From NCBI RefSeq assembly GCF_050624435.1, contig NC_134536.1:8560758-8624757 (forward strand): a stretch of 64,000 nt of DNA, in the 5' to 3' direction. The position numbers and the translations under genes were made by a program. The DNA is from Tenrec ecaudatus. Its lineage: Eukaryota > Chordata > Mammalia > Afrosoricida > Tenrecidae. The notes below the pieces were generated by a model. The model saw nothing but the letters and a program-made list of their open reading frames with translations, was not told where the DNA came from and searched no databases. Shown here in pieces: positions 11,350-22,289 of the stretch; the stretch's first letter is position 1, and each line of letters begins with the position of its first letter.

Positions 11350-11830
11350 GCATAACCCCTATATCTGTTTCTTATGGCTGCTGTAACAAAATACAATACA
11401 TTGGGTACCAAAAATAACTCATCACCTCACAGGCCTGGAGGCTGCATGTCTGAAATCAGGGTGTTAGGAGGGTCATGTTCTTTCCAATGACTTTAAAGCA
11501 GTGGTTCTCAACCTGTGCCTGGCCACCCCTTTGGAGGTCGAACAATCCTTTCACAGAGGTCGTCCGATTCTTAACAGTAGCAAAATTACAGTTATGAAGT
11601 AGCATAAAAATAATTTGATGGTTGGAGGGTCACCACAACAAGAGGAACTGTGTAAAAGGCTCATGGCATGAGGCAGGTTGAGAACCACTGCTTTCAAGAG
11701 AGACCTTTCCTTGTCTTTTCCAGCTCCTGGTGGCCCCAAGTGTCTGTGGCTTGGAGCCGCATCTTCACAGGGCTGGTTTCTCTTTATAGAGCTCTCTTGC
11801 TTCATAAAGACAGACTCAGATTGCATTAGA
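11350..11830 (+). repeat. Ancient mammalian interspersed repeat split by a SPIN insertion
   Basis: Left part 11360-11498 (TTATGGCTGCTGTAACAAAA, then CCTGGAGGCTGCATGTCTGA) and right part 11691-11830 (CCTTGTCTTTTCCAGCTCCT) are consecutive pieces of a repeat that I know from many placental genomes but cannot name with confidence. The 192-bp element between them is described separately. Confidence 0.55.
11499..11690. mobile_element. SPIN-type hAT MITE, copy 1
   Basis: Ends CAGTGGTTCTCAACC (11499) and GGTTGAGAACCACTG (11690) are exact inverted repeats of at least 15 bp. The 8-bp flanks CTTTAAAG (11491-11498) and CTTTCAAG (11691-11698) differ at one base, as expected of a hAT target duplication. 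The interior (CCCTTTGGAGGTCGAACAAT) matches the SPIN ('space invader') non-autonomous consensus as I remember it. No transposase is encoded. Confidence 0.9.
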
Positions 11831-11934
11831 ACTAACCCTTCTCCAGTACGGCCTCATAGTAACTTAACCAACTGCTTCAAAACATGATTTTCCAAACAAT
11901 GTCACATTTGCAGGCATCAGAGGTTAGGACATGC

Positions 11935-12060
11935 GCACACCTTTTATTAAAATAGCTTTGTTGGCAGATAACTCACACATCATGCAATTAACCATTCAGT
12001 CACACGAAGAAGAGTTGTGCAGTCGTCACCGCAATCAATTTTCAGGATACTTTCTTCTTT
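11935..12060 (-). mobile_element. Ancient L1 (L1M-type) 3' fragment
   Basis: TTTTATTAAAATAGCTTTGT, CATGCAATTAACCATTCAGT and GTTGTGCAGTCGTCACCGCA are in the order found in old mammalian L1 3' ends read in reverse. Diverged. Confidence 0.55.
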
Positions 12061-12870
12061 TGTGCGTTGTTGTTAATGCCCAGCCCCACCCCACTCCTTA
12101 GGTAATTATTCATTCACTTAGGAGCTCTATATATTTACCTTCCTGGATTTCATATTTTAAAAATTATACAAACTAGAAATAAGAAGCAAACCAAAAAATC
12201 CAACAACAATTACAATTCAAAACAGAGAAAACCCTCAATGGGAAAGAACAAAGAAAATATTTTAAAAAGCTGAAAATATTTTAAATGGATCAAAAGGGAG
12301 ATCGAATGATAAAGTGTCACATTTTAGCTGAACTGCATCTGCCATAGTCAATTCTACAATGCTCTCTGACTGAGAGCAAGGCTAACCACATCCCTGGGTC
12401 ATGACCAGAGGGGCTTCACGGGAGGCTCCATCCATATGTGGACCCTTAAGTGGATTTGGGGCTCCCACTGGCATCCACAACCTTCTGAAAACGGGGTGTT
12501 CACGATTTAAGCTCTGATACCATTCCCTCCAACCGATTTAGATTTTATTGGTTACCAGCCTTGGATCACAAAGGCTGGTATGGTTCTTCCATGTAGACCT
12601 ATTTTGATGCCTAACTTAAATGACTGTTAGTTTGTAGATAAGCCTTTAAGACCCCAGATGCTATTCTTTCTGATAGTTGGGCACAATCTGGTTTATTCAC
12701 CACACTTTGCAATGACACTCACGTCTTTGGTGATCGCTCCTGGAGGCGCATACTCATACCTTTAGCAACCTTTATACCATCGCGTCTATGGACAAGGCCC
12801 AATTCAGGGATGACTTTCTTCATTACAGCACACCCCACGTGAAAAAGACTTTGAACAGGATGAAAGTAAA
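12061..12870 (-). mobile_element. L1 3' UTR, older relative of the young family
   Basis: The block TAAGCCTTTAAGACCCCAGA (near 12640) and the stretch around it match 54370-54390 in the inverted L1 at 53609-55015 and 49050-49070 in 48550-49088. AT-rich sequence at 12130-12300 is its left part. Confidence 0.6.
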
Positions 12871-13665
12871 TTTTAAGCAGAAATAATATTTGTTAGATTG
12901 TTTCTTATTTATAAAAGATAATTAACTTTATTGTTTATATAATTAGGCTTGATTACAGCATCTTACTCTTGATGTTCTATTTGTTCTCTCATTCTTGGTT
13001 CACTTTTTCCTTCCATTTTTTGGTTAAGCGTTTGTAACTTCTTTTGTTGGCTTCTCAGGTATACCAAACCTAGCGCCATTTCATTGATTTTGGTACATAA
13101 TGACCGAAAAGACAGGGCACAGCAGGTCCTTTGAGTGCCTGAGGCTGCACATCTTCACGGGAGCAGGTTGCCTAGGCTTTCTCCTGTGGTGCAGTTCTTG
13201 GATTTGAGCTGCCAACTTTGTGTTCAGTAGCCCACTATGCATGCTCTTATTTTTAACTCTAGTGGTTGACTGAGTGCTTCTCATACATATCTGTCACTTA
13301 TCAGAGTCTCTCTTAAGTGATATTATACCAAGCCACACAGAGTACAACAACTTTACAATAGCATGCTTCCACTCTCTCCCAACATTTTCCATTGTTATTA
13401 TACATTTCGCTTCTAATGCTATCAATGTAACACTACATTTTATTATTTCTATTTAGATAATTATATTTTAAGAAAATTTAAGTATTAGGAAAAAGTGTTA
13501 TAGATTGACCCTTGTAGTTATCATCTCCAGAGAATACGAGAATGTTGTTTACCTGTGTTTTATGGACTGACTACACAAAGGCCACTAGTGTGACTAAAAA
13601 CAAATTTGGAATACTGTGATTTAAAATTGGAAAATGTGTGTCCAAGGTTGTCTGTATTCTTTTGT
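12871..13665. other. AT-rich intergenic sequence with a SINE fragment
   Basis: A minus-strand AfroSINE fragment may occupy about 13110-13245 (GGATTTGAGCTGCCAACTTT). The rest is AT-rich and unassigned, possibly old L1. Confidence 0.4.
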
Positions 13666-13669
13666 CATT

Positions 13670-14410
13670 CTTATTTAGTCTGCACGCGGAACAGATAATA
13701 AGAGAAACCGACTATATGAAGAAGAACCTGGCATCGAGCTTTAACAATCTGTGATGTGGAGGCGGCACCGTCTTGGTTGCTGAAAGCAAAGGGAACTTGA
13801 AGCACTTACTGATAAAGATCAAAGGTTACAGCCTACAGTCTAAAGAACAACAAAAATCCTCACAACTGCAGTAATGAGCAGTCTTACGGCAAACAGAGAG
13901 AAGACGAAAGTTGGCAAGGACTGTATTTTACTTGGCCTCTGAGTCAAAGACCATGGATGCGGGATCAAGACATCAAATGACATACAGCTTTAAGCAAATC
14001 TGTTGCCAAAAAACAAAAGTCTAAGTGTTTAAAAGTAAGAGTGTCACTTTGAGAACTAAGGTGCTCCTGCCCCAACCCGTAGTATTTAAATTCACCTCAT
14101 ATCCATGTGAAAGCTGGAAATTGAGAAGTACCCCAAGACATAATTAATGCCTCTAAATTTAGTGTAGGAGAAGAACATTGAATGCACCACGGGCTGCCAG
14201 GAGGAGCACCCTACCTGTGTTGGAAGAAGCACACCTGGGTGCTCCTTAGAAGCCAGGACGGCAAGATTTCATCTCATGTACATATTGTCAGGAGGGACCA
14301 GTCCCCGAGAAGGAGATCGTTCTTGATAAAGCAGGAGTCTGTTAAAGAGAAAGACTCAGTGAGGTGGATTGACACAGTGGCTGCAACGATGGGCTCAAAG
14401 ATAGAGAGCC
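13670..14410 (+). mobile_element. RTE LINE, reverse-transcriptase C-terminal region and 3' end
   Basis: It follows the RTE order of 22290-24245: GACTATATGAAGAAGAACCT, AACTTGAAGCACTTACTGAT, GTGTCACTTTGAGAACTAAG, GTGAAAGCTGGAAATTG, GGACCAGTCCCCGAGAAGGA and GTGGATTGACACAGTGGCTG. Frameshifts and stops occur throughout, so it is a dead copy. It extends the afrotherian BovB/RTE signal. Confidence 0.75.
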
Positions 14411-14539
14411 TCCCTCTCGGGCGAGGCACAGAACATCCGTGCGGAGTGCTCTGAGTTGGGGCTCTCTCCGTGGTCGTTCATCTGACACCTTCCTCCTAGC
14501 CTTCTGGTAGCACGATCCTGTCCACATCATCTACTTTCA

Positions 14540-15005
14540 TATATCTGAAAGAGTTCTTGCTTCACCTTTGATGTTAGAAGGGTACTCTCACAGGAGAGAG
14601 TATGCCACAGTATTTTGTTTCTTCCAGCACTTTAAATGGTTGCTCCGCAGCCTTCCTGTGTTGCTTCTTCCAAGATATTTGCTCTTATCATGTTTTCTTT
14701 CTTTTTTTTTTTTTGTCATGTTATTTGTGTTTGTGCTTCTTGGATCTGTGGGTTTACAGTTTCCAGCAGATTCGGGGAGATTTCAGGCACAGTGCCTCCA
14801 AATATTTTTCCTACCCTCCCTTTCTCCTCCAACGACTCTAATTGTACCTGCTTTAGGATGCCTGGAGATGTCCCAGAGTTCACTAACATGATCTTCCTTT
14901 CCTTTTGACTTGGATTATCCTCTCAGTGTTTCATTCGCATTGTTTCTATAGCTATATCCAACTTCCCTAATATTTTATAGTTTCTTCCACTAAAGTTTTA
15001 TTAGG
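14540..15005 (-). mobile_element. Ancient L1M-type 3' region
   Basis: Around 14745-14800 the order TGTGGGTTTACAGTTTCCAG ... TCCAAATATTTTTCC, then GGAGATGTCCCAGAGTTCAC, matches the inverted 3' region of old mammalian L1s as I recall it. The ORFs here are shadows. A T-run lies at 14702-14714. Confidence 0.55.
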
Positions 15006-15027
15006 CCTTTTCATAATGAGTTGTACT

Positions 15028-15385
15028 TGGAGGAGCTGCAATGGTTATGCACGCGATTGCTAAGTGAAAGGTAGGCGGTTCAAAACCCATAGCTGCTCCT
15101 TTGGAGAAAAGAGCTGATAATGTGTTCGTGAGTAGACCAAGGTTTAGGAAAGTCTATGGGGCAGTCCTATCCCATAGACCCTACAGGGTCTCTACAGCAT
15201 ATAACAACAGCAATACTTACCTAAATGTTGGATGGCAAACCTGCCCAGCAGTTCTGTGGCAGAAAGATGACAACAGACGTCAGTGAAGACAGCAGCCAAG
15301 AAAATCCTCTGGAGCCGTTCTCGTCTCTAACAGATGGGATTTACAGGAGGCAGAATTGACTTGAGAGCAACAGGTTTTTATTTTT
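15028..15385 (+). mobile_element. AfroSINE followed by an RTE-derived SINE-like fragment
   Basis: A SINE head (GGAGGAGCTGCAATGGTTAT), B-box-like GGCGGTTCAAAACCC and a body to about 15210 are followed by a second fragment ending GAGGCAGAATTGACTTGAGA. Boundaries are approximate. Confidence 0.6.
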
Positions 15386-15460
15386 AAATGTCTCTTCTTA
15401 ACAGGGTAAATATTTCTTGCCTCCTGTCTTTTGGATCTCTGGAATACAACTATAATGACT

Positions 15461-16725
15461 GTCTTTTTTTTAAAAAATCATTTTCTTGGGGCTAATACAA
15501 CCCTTATCACAATCCATACATCCATCCATTGTAACAAGTACATTTTTACATTTGTTGCCATCATCATTCTCAAAACATTTGCTTTCTACTTGAGCCCTTG
15601 GTATCAGCTCCCCATTTTCTCCCCTCCCTCTCTATCCCCTCCCACATGAACCCTTGATAATTTATAAATTATTATTACTTTGTCATGTCTTACACTGTCC
15701 AACATCTCCCTTCACCCACTTTTCTGTTGTCCATCCACCAGGGAGGGGTTATATGTAGATCCTTATAATCGGTTCCCCCTTTCTACTCCACCTTCCCTCC
15801 ACCCTCCGCCACTCTCACCACTGGTTCTGAAGGGTTCATCTGTCTCCTGGATTCTTGTGTTTCCAGTTCCTATCTGTACCAGTGTATATCCTCTGGTCTA
15901 GGTGGATTCGTAAGGTAACATTGGGAACATTATAGTGGAGGGGAGGAAGCATTTAAGAACTAGAGAAAAGTTGTATGCTTCATCGTTCTGTTAATCTGAG
16001 TAAACTAGAGAAACAAAGCCATGGACACACATATGTGTTTAAGAAAGAGATTTATATACAAGAGCAATTGAACACTGAGAAAACATCCCAGCCCAGTCCT
16101 GACCAAGTCCATAAATGCGATATTAGCCCATATGCCCGATTCCAATCTATAAAGTCCTCTTCAGACTCATGAAATACATGCAATAATGTCAAATGTAGAT
16201 CACAGGCCAGTGGGTAGAAAGTGTTTGGACCCAATTTCATTGGAAACAGCACTGGCAGAGGTCTCTGCATCAGAATGGGTCCAAGTGTCTTATCAGCTAT
16301 TACTGGTATGTCTCCCAGGGTCTAAGCCAAAAGTCTCCCACCCCTAAGAAGGAAATACTAGATTTCCCAGAATTCTCAGGAGAAGGCCATGGCCACACAG
16401 AAGCCTCATTGGCTATGATCTGATTGATAGACTAGATTCCACCCCTTCACTCATAATCCTCTCAAATTGGCAATTATATAACTACCATAATCGTTGCTAC
16501 CCTGCACCCTGACTGGTTCATCTCCTCCCCGTGATCCTTCTGCAAGGGGATGTCCAGTTGTCTACAGATGGGCTTTGGGTCCCCACTCCACACCTGCTCC
16601 TCATTCTCAATGATATGATTTTTTTTTCCTTTGATGCCTGATACCTGATCCCTTCGACACCTTGTGATCATAAGGCTGGTGTGCTTCTTCCATGTGGTCG
16701 TGTTTTTGTTGTGAGGTGGCATTCA
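15461..16725 (-). mobile_element. L1 3' end split by an inverted repeat A copy
   Basis: The L1 occupies 15461-15984 (poly-A as a T-run at 15464-15471) and resumes at about 16490-16725 with CCTGCACCCTGACTGGTTCA and GTCTACAGATGGGCTTTGGG. The same junction is uninterrupted at 54120-54250. The inserted segment is about 500 bases long. Confidence 0.75.
15985..16489 (-). repeat. Repeat A relative inserted into L1
   Basis: It begins TGTTAATCTGAGTAAACTAGAGAAACAAA-like in two short blocks, then TTTATATACAAGAGCAATTG. Its order matches the inverted copy at 7322-7840, including CATCCCAGCCCAGTCC. Because it interrupts the L1, its insertion is younger than that L1. Confidence 0.7.
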
Positions 16726-17415
16726 ATTGGCTCTAACTCATAATGGCCTTATATACAACAGTAAAAGACACTCCCGGCCTTATACTGTCTCCACAATTGT
16801 AGATATACTGAATCTAACTTTGGAGCCTGTGGCAGTTACATAACCTGGTGTCAACTTGAGACTATTAAGAGTGAAGGTGTGGAGTTTAGCCTGTCAATCG
16901 GGTTGCTGCTTGTTGACCTCATTTAGAGGTACTGAGGAGATAAGTAGCTGACCGGAGGCCAGATACACACTCTCTCTGCTTCATCTCCCTGAAAGACATT
17001 CCTGTTGACAAGCCACATGGAGACACACTGATGGAGTCAGAGCCCTGGAACTGGGGGAGCCACATGGAGACCCACACCAGCACTGAGATCTTTTCACCAC
17101 CACTGGATCCACAAGATTCTCCACCCACTGGCCTGTGATCTTCCTGCACACGGCATTATTGCATGGCTGGGTGAGCCTAAAGAGGAATGTATAGACTAGT
17201 ATTGGACATACGGCTAATATTGGAATTATGGATTTGATATTGGACATGGCTGGTATGTTTCTTAATATACAATTACTGTTTGATATAAAACTCTCTCTTA
17301 CATACATATGAGTGTCCTGGGATTTGTTTCTCTAGTCAACCTAGAGTAGCACAGAGCCACTGTGCCCATCCATCTCATTGAAACTCTACTTTTAAACAGA
17401 CCCTCTACATTATCA
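16726..17415 (-). mobile_element. RTE 3' end split by repeat A
   Basis: RTE sequence at about 16735-16825 (GCATTCAATTGGCTCTAACT, GTCTCCACAATTGTAG) resumes at 17352-17400 with GAGCCACTGTGCCCATCCAT and CTCATTGAAACTCTAC. The uninterrupted order is visible at 60288-60440. Repeat A (next entry) lies between. Confidence 0.65.
16826..17350 (+). repeat. Repeat A copy inserted into RTE
   Basis: Begins GCAGTTACATAACCTGGTGT, passes the CCACCACTGGATCCACAAGA and GGCCTGTGATCTTCCTGCAC blocks, and ends ATGAGTGTCCTGGGATTTGT with GTTTCTCTAGTCAACC. One of the best-preserved copies in the window. Confidence 0.75.
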
Positions 17416-17417
17416 AG

Positions 17418-17565
17418 TCTGTTAGGCCGGTTTCTCTAAAAACCAGTGACTCTTATCTATGTATTGACAGAGAAGTAGACATCGAGGTAATGGCTCAGAC
17501 AGTTTTAGGCGAAGGCAGGTTCAAGTCTGGTGGTCTGATGTCAGTCTAGAGGGTTCTCCTCTTTC
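17418..17565. repeat. Repeat B fragment (5' part)
   Basis: The fragment contains GGTTTCTCTAAAAACCAGTG, then GCAGGTTCAAGTCTGGTGGT and TCAGTCTAGAGGGTTCTCC. It resembles the start of longer copies at 21841-22285 and 37352-37860 (AAGTCTGTGAGTCAGATGTT, CTGGAGGCTTCTCC). I cannot name the family. Confidence 0.5.
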
Positions 17566-17584
17566 TATTTTGAATGTTTGTGAT

Positions 17585-17790
17585 CTGTTTTATTTCATTT
17601 TATTTTTAACCATTCTATTGGCATATGCTTTGGGTACAACACAATTCAGTAGTTTAAATATATTTAAAAGAGTTGTGGAAGCATCCTCATAATCAATATT
17701 ATATCATTTTCTCATTCTTGTATCCATTGTTATTAGCTTCCCATCTCCCCCAAACTCCCTTTGTATGTCTAGGGATATTTTTGAAGTTTG
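17585..17790 (-). mobile_element. Ancient L1M-type fragment
   Basis: An inverted 3' part of an old L1 is suggested by AACCATTCTATTGGCATATG, ACAATTCAGTAGTTTAAATA and ATTGTTATTAGCTTCCCATC, in that order. Low conservation. Confidence 0.4.
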
Positions 17791-17837
17791 TTCTGAAATG
17801 CAATTAAGGTCCTTGAAAGTGCCTGAGTCTTATGGGT

Positions 17838-18358
17838 CTTGGGGCAGTTACATAGTCACCTGTCAACTTGCAAAGAAGAGGAGTCTAGCCTGTCAATCAG
17901 GTCATAGTCAATGAGGCCTCTTCTGGGCTTTCCTGAGGATTCTGGGAACTCCTGTCTTCTTCCCTGGAGGCAAGACACACACTCTCTCTTCTTGACATTC
18001 CTGTTGGCAAACCACATGGAGCTACACTACTGGCAGCCAGAGCCTTGGGGCTGGAGGAGCCATGTGGAGACCCACGCCAGCGCTAAAATGCTTCCACCAC
18101 CACTGGATCCACAAGGCTTTCCACCCACTGCCCTATGATCTTCCTGCACATGGCATTATTGCATGGCTGGGTGAGTCTAAAGAGGAATTTATGGACTCGT
18201 ATTGACATATTGGCTAATATTGAAAATATGGACTTGATTTGGACTAGACTGGGATGTTTTCTCAATATACAATTACTCTTTTATAGAAAGCTCTTTCTTA
18301 TACACATATGAGTGTCTATGAATTTGTTTCTCTGGTCCACCCAGACTACCACAAGTCA
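17838..18358 (+). repeat. Repeat A copy
   Basis: Starts GGGGCAGTTACATAGTCACC, includes GGCAAACCACATGGAGCTAC and the CCACCACTGGATCCACAAGG block, and ends TTTGTTTCTCTGGTCCACCC with AGACTACCACA. It shares its whole length with the copy at 16826. Confidence 0.8.
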
Positions 18359-19854
18359 ATTGTTAAAAATTAATAGTAACTCCAATGCACTTAGTGAAGG
18401 GTAAATTATTTACACTACCAAGGTAAGATTATTTTGAGTATGCCACCCAAGAGCCCAGAATTATGAACCTTTCTAGTCTGGCTCTGGACCACGGGCAATA
18501 CTGAGTTTTGTGAAACTCCCAAGTAATATATTTTTTCTAATTATTATGTGTATTTATATTTTTGTATGTCCTACATTTTCCTCATGATATGAGCCGGCTT
18601 GTTCTCTGCTGAATAATCAAGATGGACCTTCTGCAGATGTCTGGGCTTCTTTCTCTAGGATTCTCTCACCTCCTTATCACTCTGCACTGTAAACTCCACC
18701 GACGAGAGTCTGTGGACTCTTAGCTCCAACCTCTTTGCTCAGGGTGATTGCCAGGCTCCACCTCAGTTCTTCTCTGTGCTGTATAGCCTGGAAACCAAAG
18801 TCGTGGGCTGCTAGGAATAGTAAAATCTGGATTTGCTGTACACCTCCCCTTATAACTGTTGAAGAATAAAACTGTTTCATGATTTTATAAGAGCCACACC
18901 TATGAGCTTTACTACCGCAGAAGATACTATGGCTGAGGTGTCCAGTTACAGGCACTTAGCAAACCTCTCTGGACAGAGGATACTTCTAGTGGGAGTAAGA
19001 TGGGCTGCCGGTAGAAGGTCTGACAGCCACAGGAATCCAGGAAAGTGGAAATGAGGGTCTGTGTGTGAGAGGGACAGGAAGGACTGAAAGCAAGGACTCT
19101 GAGCTGTGGGAGCCCAGATGCCTGCGAATGCTGCTGGCAAGGAGACCGGGCCGCCAATGGAACTCACTCCCACTTCCTTTGTTGATAGGAGTTAGACATG
19201 TAAACAGTGTCTCCAAGGGTGTTTTAACTGCTCAGAACATTTGTTTGATTTAATGAGGCCCCAGGACCCAGCTGTCCTCCAACTTAGCCTTCCACAGAGC
19301 ATGATTTTCATCCCTTGGAGCAGGATTGTTTATTTCAAATTCAGGCAGAGGAGACAAGAGCAAACAGCGGGTGGCACCTTAGGGGGGAACTTGTTTGAGA
19401 GAGCAAGAGCATCATCTGGCAAAAAAACCCTTCCTGCTGTCCTTCAGTGACAGTATCCCAGGCACCTTTCCTTCCCTGCCGCACAACAAGCACCGGGAGG
19501 CTCAGTTTTAAGGGACAGAAGCTAAAAAGGCAAAGACCTACCCACAGAGTCCACAGGGAGAACCTTCACTTGAGCCAACTCCCAGAATGCAGACGTTGAG
19601 CCTCCTCGCTGCCAGTAAATAAACCTTTGTTGGTTGAGCCACCTGCTTGCAGTATTTCCGTTATCGCAGAAGAAGGCAACTAAGCCTCCCAGAAAATAGA
19701 TGCCGAACCAAGTGTTGAATGATTCAACTCACTTAATTGAGCAAGGGGCTATCAGTACGTGGCACCCTGCGCCAGACTATGGATAACTAGTCTTTCTCAC
19801 TCACTGACACGTTCGTGTTGTGTGCGTCTTTGATTCTATTCTGTCAGAACGCGC
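18359..19854. other. Intergenic, no feature recognised
   Basis: This long stretch is without a nameable repeat or gene. Small ORFs on the minus strand at 18927-19216 overlap in three frames, so at most one could be real, and none has a domain. Confidence 0.55.
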
Positions 19855-20007
19855 GTGGCAGAGGAGAACTGCTTCATAGGGTTCCTTGGACTGGAATCAC
19901 TATGAGACCCAACGGCCAGTTGTTTCCCCCCTAAGGCTGATGGGGAGTTCAAACAGTGTATCTTTTGGCTAGCAGCAGAGCGCATGACCCTTGTGCTGCC
20001 AACTCAA
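19855..20007 (-). mobile_element. AfroSINE, diverged
   Basis: Body blocks CTGCTTCATAGGGTTCCTTG, AATCACTATGAGACCCAACG and the inverted head GACCCTTGTGCTGCCAAC occur in minus-strand order. Confidence 0.65.
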
Positions 20008-20484
20008 CGCTTATTTCTTTGAATCCTACAGCGACGCATAAATCAACCCCAGGTCCAATGAGACCTCATGGAGATCTCACTCAAAAACAACCCTGGGGCT
20101 GGCACCAGAGTATATGGAGGTTCTGAGTGCATATAAGGAAGACCCCATATGGAGTCATTTACATTGACAGCGAATAATGCTATGGAAAAGAACCCATGAA
20201 ATTAGGGATAAACACCTCAAAGTAACAGCTTTGCTGCTATGATTTCTAATTTTACAACATGAAGCACATCTTAGGAAATCACCATTTCCCTACCCTTCCC
20301 CTGCCCTAAAATATTCTTACGATCCATGGAGTTAAAAGTGAAACTTGGATTCTAGTCAGCTATAAACACTGGGAAATGTCATGTAGGTTTTTAGTGCCCA
20401 CTCTGGCCATACCTCCTCTAAGACAGAGGTGTTCCTTCTTCTGACAACCCACGGTGTAGTCACCATTCTTCACTAGCCCCACAG
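20008..20484. other. Intergenic, no feature recognised
   Basis: No repeat or gene that I can support. Confidence 0.5.
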
Positions 20485-20840
20485 TTGAAAGACATCCGTT
20501 CTTCTTGAGTCTCCTTACTCACTGTCCAGCTTTCATATGCATATGAAGGAGACACCCTGGTTTGCGTTAAGTGTATCTTTTTTTGTTTGAACACGTTAAA
20601 GAGGTCTTTTGCAGATGTGCGCAATGTAATATGATCTTTGACTTTTTGACTGCTGCTTCTATGAGCGTAGTGCTTGGTAAAGTAGAGGAGAAGCCAAAAA
20701 GAGGAAGATCGCTGGGGATAGGGACTAACACCGTGGCTGCCACAAAGGGCTCACAAAGGATTGCGAGGCTGGGCAGGAATAGACAGTGCTTCATTCTATT
20801 GGGTCATTATGGGTTGGAAGTGGCGCAATGGCATCTGTGC
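20485..20840 (+). mobile_element. RTE copy with inverted 5' half (twin-priming pattern)
   Basis: 20485-20660 is RTE sequence on the minus strand (CTTTCATATGCATATGAAGG, GTTAAAGAGGTCTTTTGCAG). 20664-20840 is the RTE 3' part on the plus strand (TGCTTGGTAAAGTAGAGGAG, ACACCGTGGCTGCCACAAAG). The two join head to head with almost no gap, and the inverted piece is the part that would normally lie just upstream. Confidence 0.7.
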
Positions 20841-20878
20841 TAGGTTAGTTTCTCACGAGTAGCTTTTATATATATATG

Positions 20879-21805
20879 GAGATAACTCCCCAAAACAGAA
20901 TTGCACTGGGCAGAGAGGAGCTTTTGTAGTACACATTTTTCCCTGGTAGCGAGCATTGAGCAACTCACTCTGAGTTAGTGCACCCAGTGGTGTCACCTGG
21001 GAAGGTTCTCTGGTCACAATGAATTTTTTCATCAAAGCATTTTCACTGGAGCCTTGTTTTTGGTGATGGCCAATTAAAGAGAACAGCATGTGGTTGTGAG
21101 ATTTTGTTTCCTGCTCAGGAAAAATGCTTTGGAAATGGTTGTGATGTTGAACACAGCTTACAAGGACAGCACTATGGGAAAAACTCAAGTGGACGATGAG
21201 TGGTCTTCTGGTTTCAAAAGAAGGGAAATGTTGATTGATGACAAATCTCATTCTGGATGTCCATCCACTTCACAAATGGATGAAAATGTCGACTTGTAGT
21301 GCATTTTGAGTTTATTGCACCAGGTCAGACTGTTAATCGATATTTCTATTTATATGTTATGGAAAGATTGAGCAGCTGTGAGATAAAAAGGCCTGATTTG
21401 TGGCAGACGGGACTGGTTTGACCACCAGGACAATGCACCTGCTCACGCAGCCTTCTCAGTGGGCCAGTTGGCAATAAACAGAATGCCTCTCTTGCCCTAT
21501 GAACCTGACTCGCCTGACCCGATTTATGTGACTTCTTTGTGTTTCTGTGAATAAAGACGGACTTGAAAGGACATTGATTTAACATCATAGAAGAAGTTAA
21601 GAAAAAATTGAGGGAGGTGCTGTCAGCCATCCAAACAGATAAGTTTGGAAAATGTTTCCAAGAATGGAATCACAGATTTGACAAATGTCTTAAGTGTAAT
21701 GGAGAGTACTTTGAAGGTGATAAGGTTATTTTGTAAAAAGAAAAAAAGAAAGAAAGAAATTTAAATACATAGCTTTGAAAAATATCTGTTTGGGGGGTGT
21801 TTATC
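20879..21805 (+). mobile_element. Mariner DNA transposon, transposase gene internally deleted
   Basis: The ends near 20879 (CTCCCCAAAACAGA) and 21805 (ATCTGTTTGGGGGGTGTTTA) are imperfect inverted repeats. The plus-strand ORF at 21090-21299 encodes a helix-turn-helix-like region ending KSHSGCPSTSQMDENVDL, close to the 'SGRPSTSRTDENV' motif of mariner transposases of the cattle-mariner type as I recall them. Beyond a deletion the frame resumes with a QDNAPAH-type segment whose Asp codon lies at 21429-21431 (second catalytic Asp), and a YFEGD-like C-terminus near 21705-21720. The first catalytic Asp region is missing, so it is dead. This is not a host gene. Confidence 0.8.
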
Positions 21806-21820
21806 CCCCCCTCCCTCCCC

Positions 21821-21840
21821 TGTGTGTGTGTGTGTGTGTA
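21821..21840 (+). repeat. (TG)10 microsatellite
   Basis: Ten uninterrupted TG units directly beyond a C-rich stretch that follows the mariner end. Confidence 0.95.
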
Positions 21841-22285
21841 TTATAGGGTTTTTCGGAGAGAGACAAAGACATCCATATCAAAAGCATGGCTCACACCATT
21901 GGGAAAGTGGAAAAGTGGGTAAGTCCAGTACAGTTCAAGTCTGTGAGTCAGATGTTAAGCTGGAGGCTTCTCCTGACTCCCATCACTGTGGGCGCTGATG
22001 AACTAGGAAACAGCAAGACAAATTAGGAAGCAAAAAGATGAAGCCAGAGGCTAGAAGATGTAGAGGTGAGTGATTCTAAGGTCATCAGATCAGATGGCAG
22101 GCCACTAATACTTCCCAGGGTCAGCAGTCCAAAGAACTGAAGGTCAAAGAGTCAGATGTGGAATCTAGACGCAGCAAGAAGCAGGACTTTCCAGAGAATC
22201 TATTTATATAACAATTAAGGCCATGGCAACTTTCTTTCAATTACGTCTGGGTTATGACCTGAATAAGAGGTGACATTCCATCTTA
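21841..22285. repeat. Repeat B copy
   Basis: The copy includes TCAAGTCTGTGAGTCAGATG, TTAAGCTGGAGGCTTCTCC and TTAGGAAGCAAAAAGATGAA, in the same order as in 37352-37520 (AGATGTTAAGTTGGAGGCTC, GGAAGCAGGAAGATGAAAC). The family is not named. Confidence 0.55.
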
Positions 22286-22289
22286 CCAC

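Noticed and set aside
21090-21299. Helix-turn-helix-like ORF as a possible domesticated transposase gene
   Set aside because: Stop codon soon after the DNA-binding region, no sign of splicing to a host domain, and a second independently deleted copy in the window. A dead mariner explains it.
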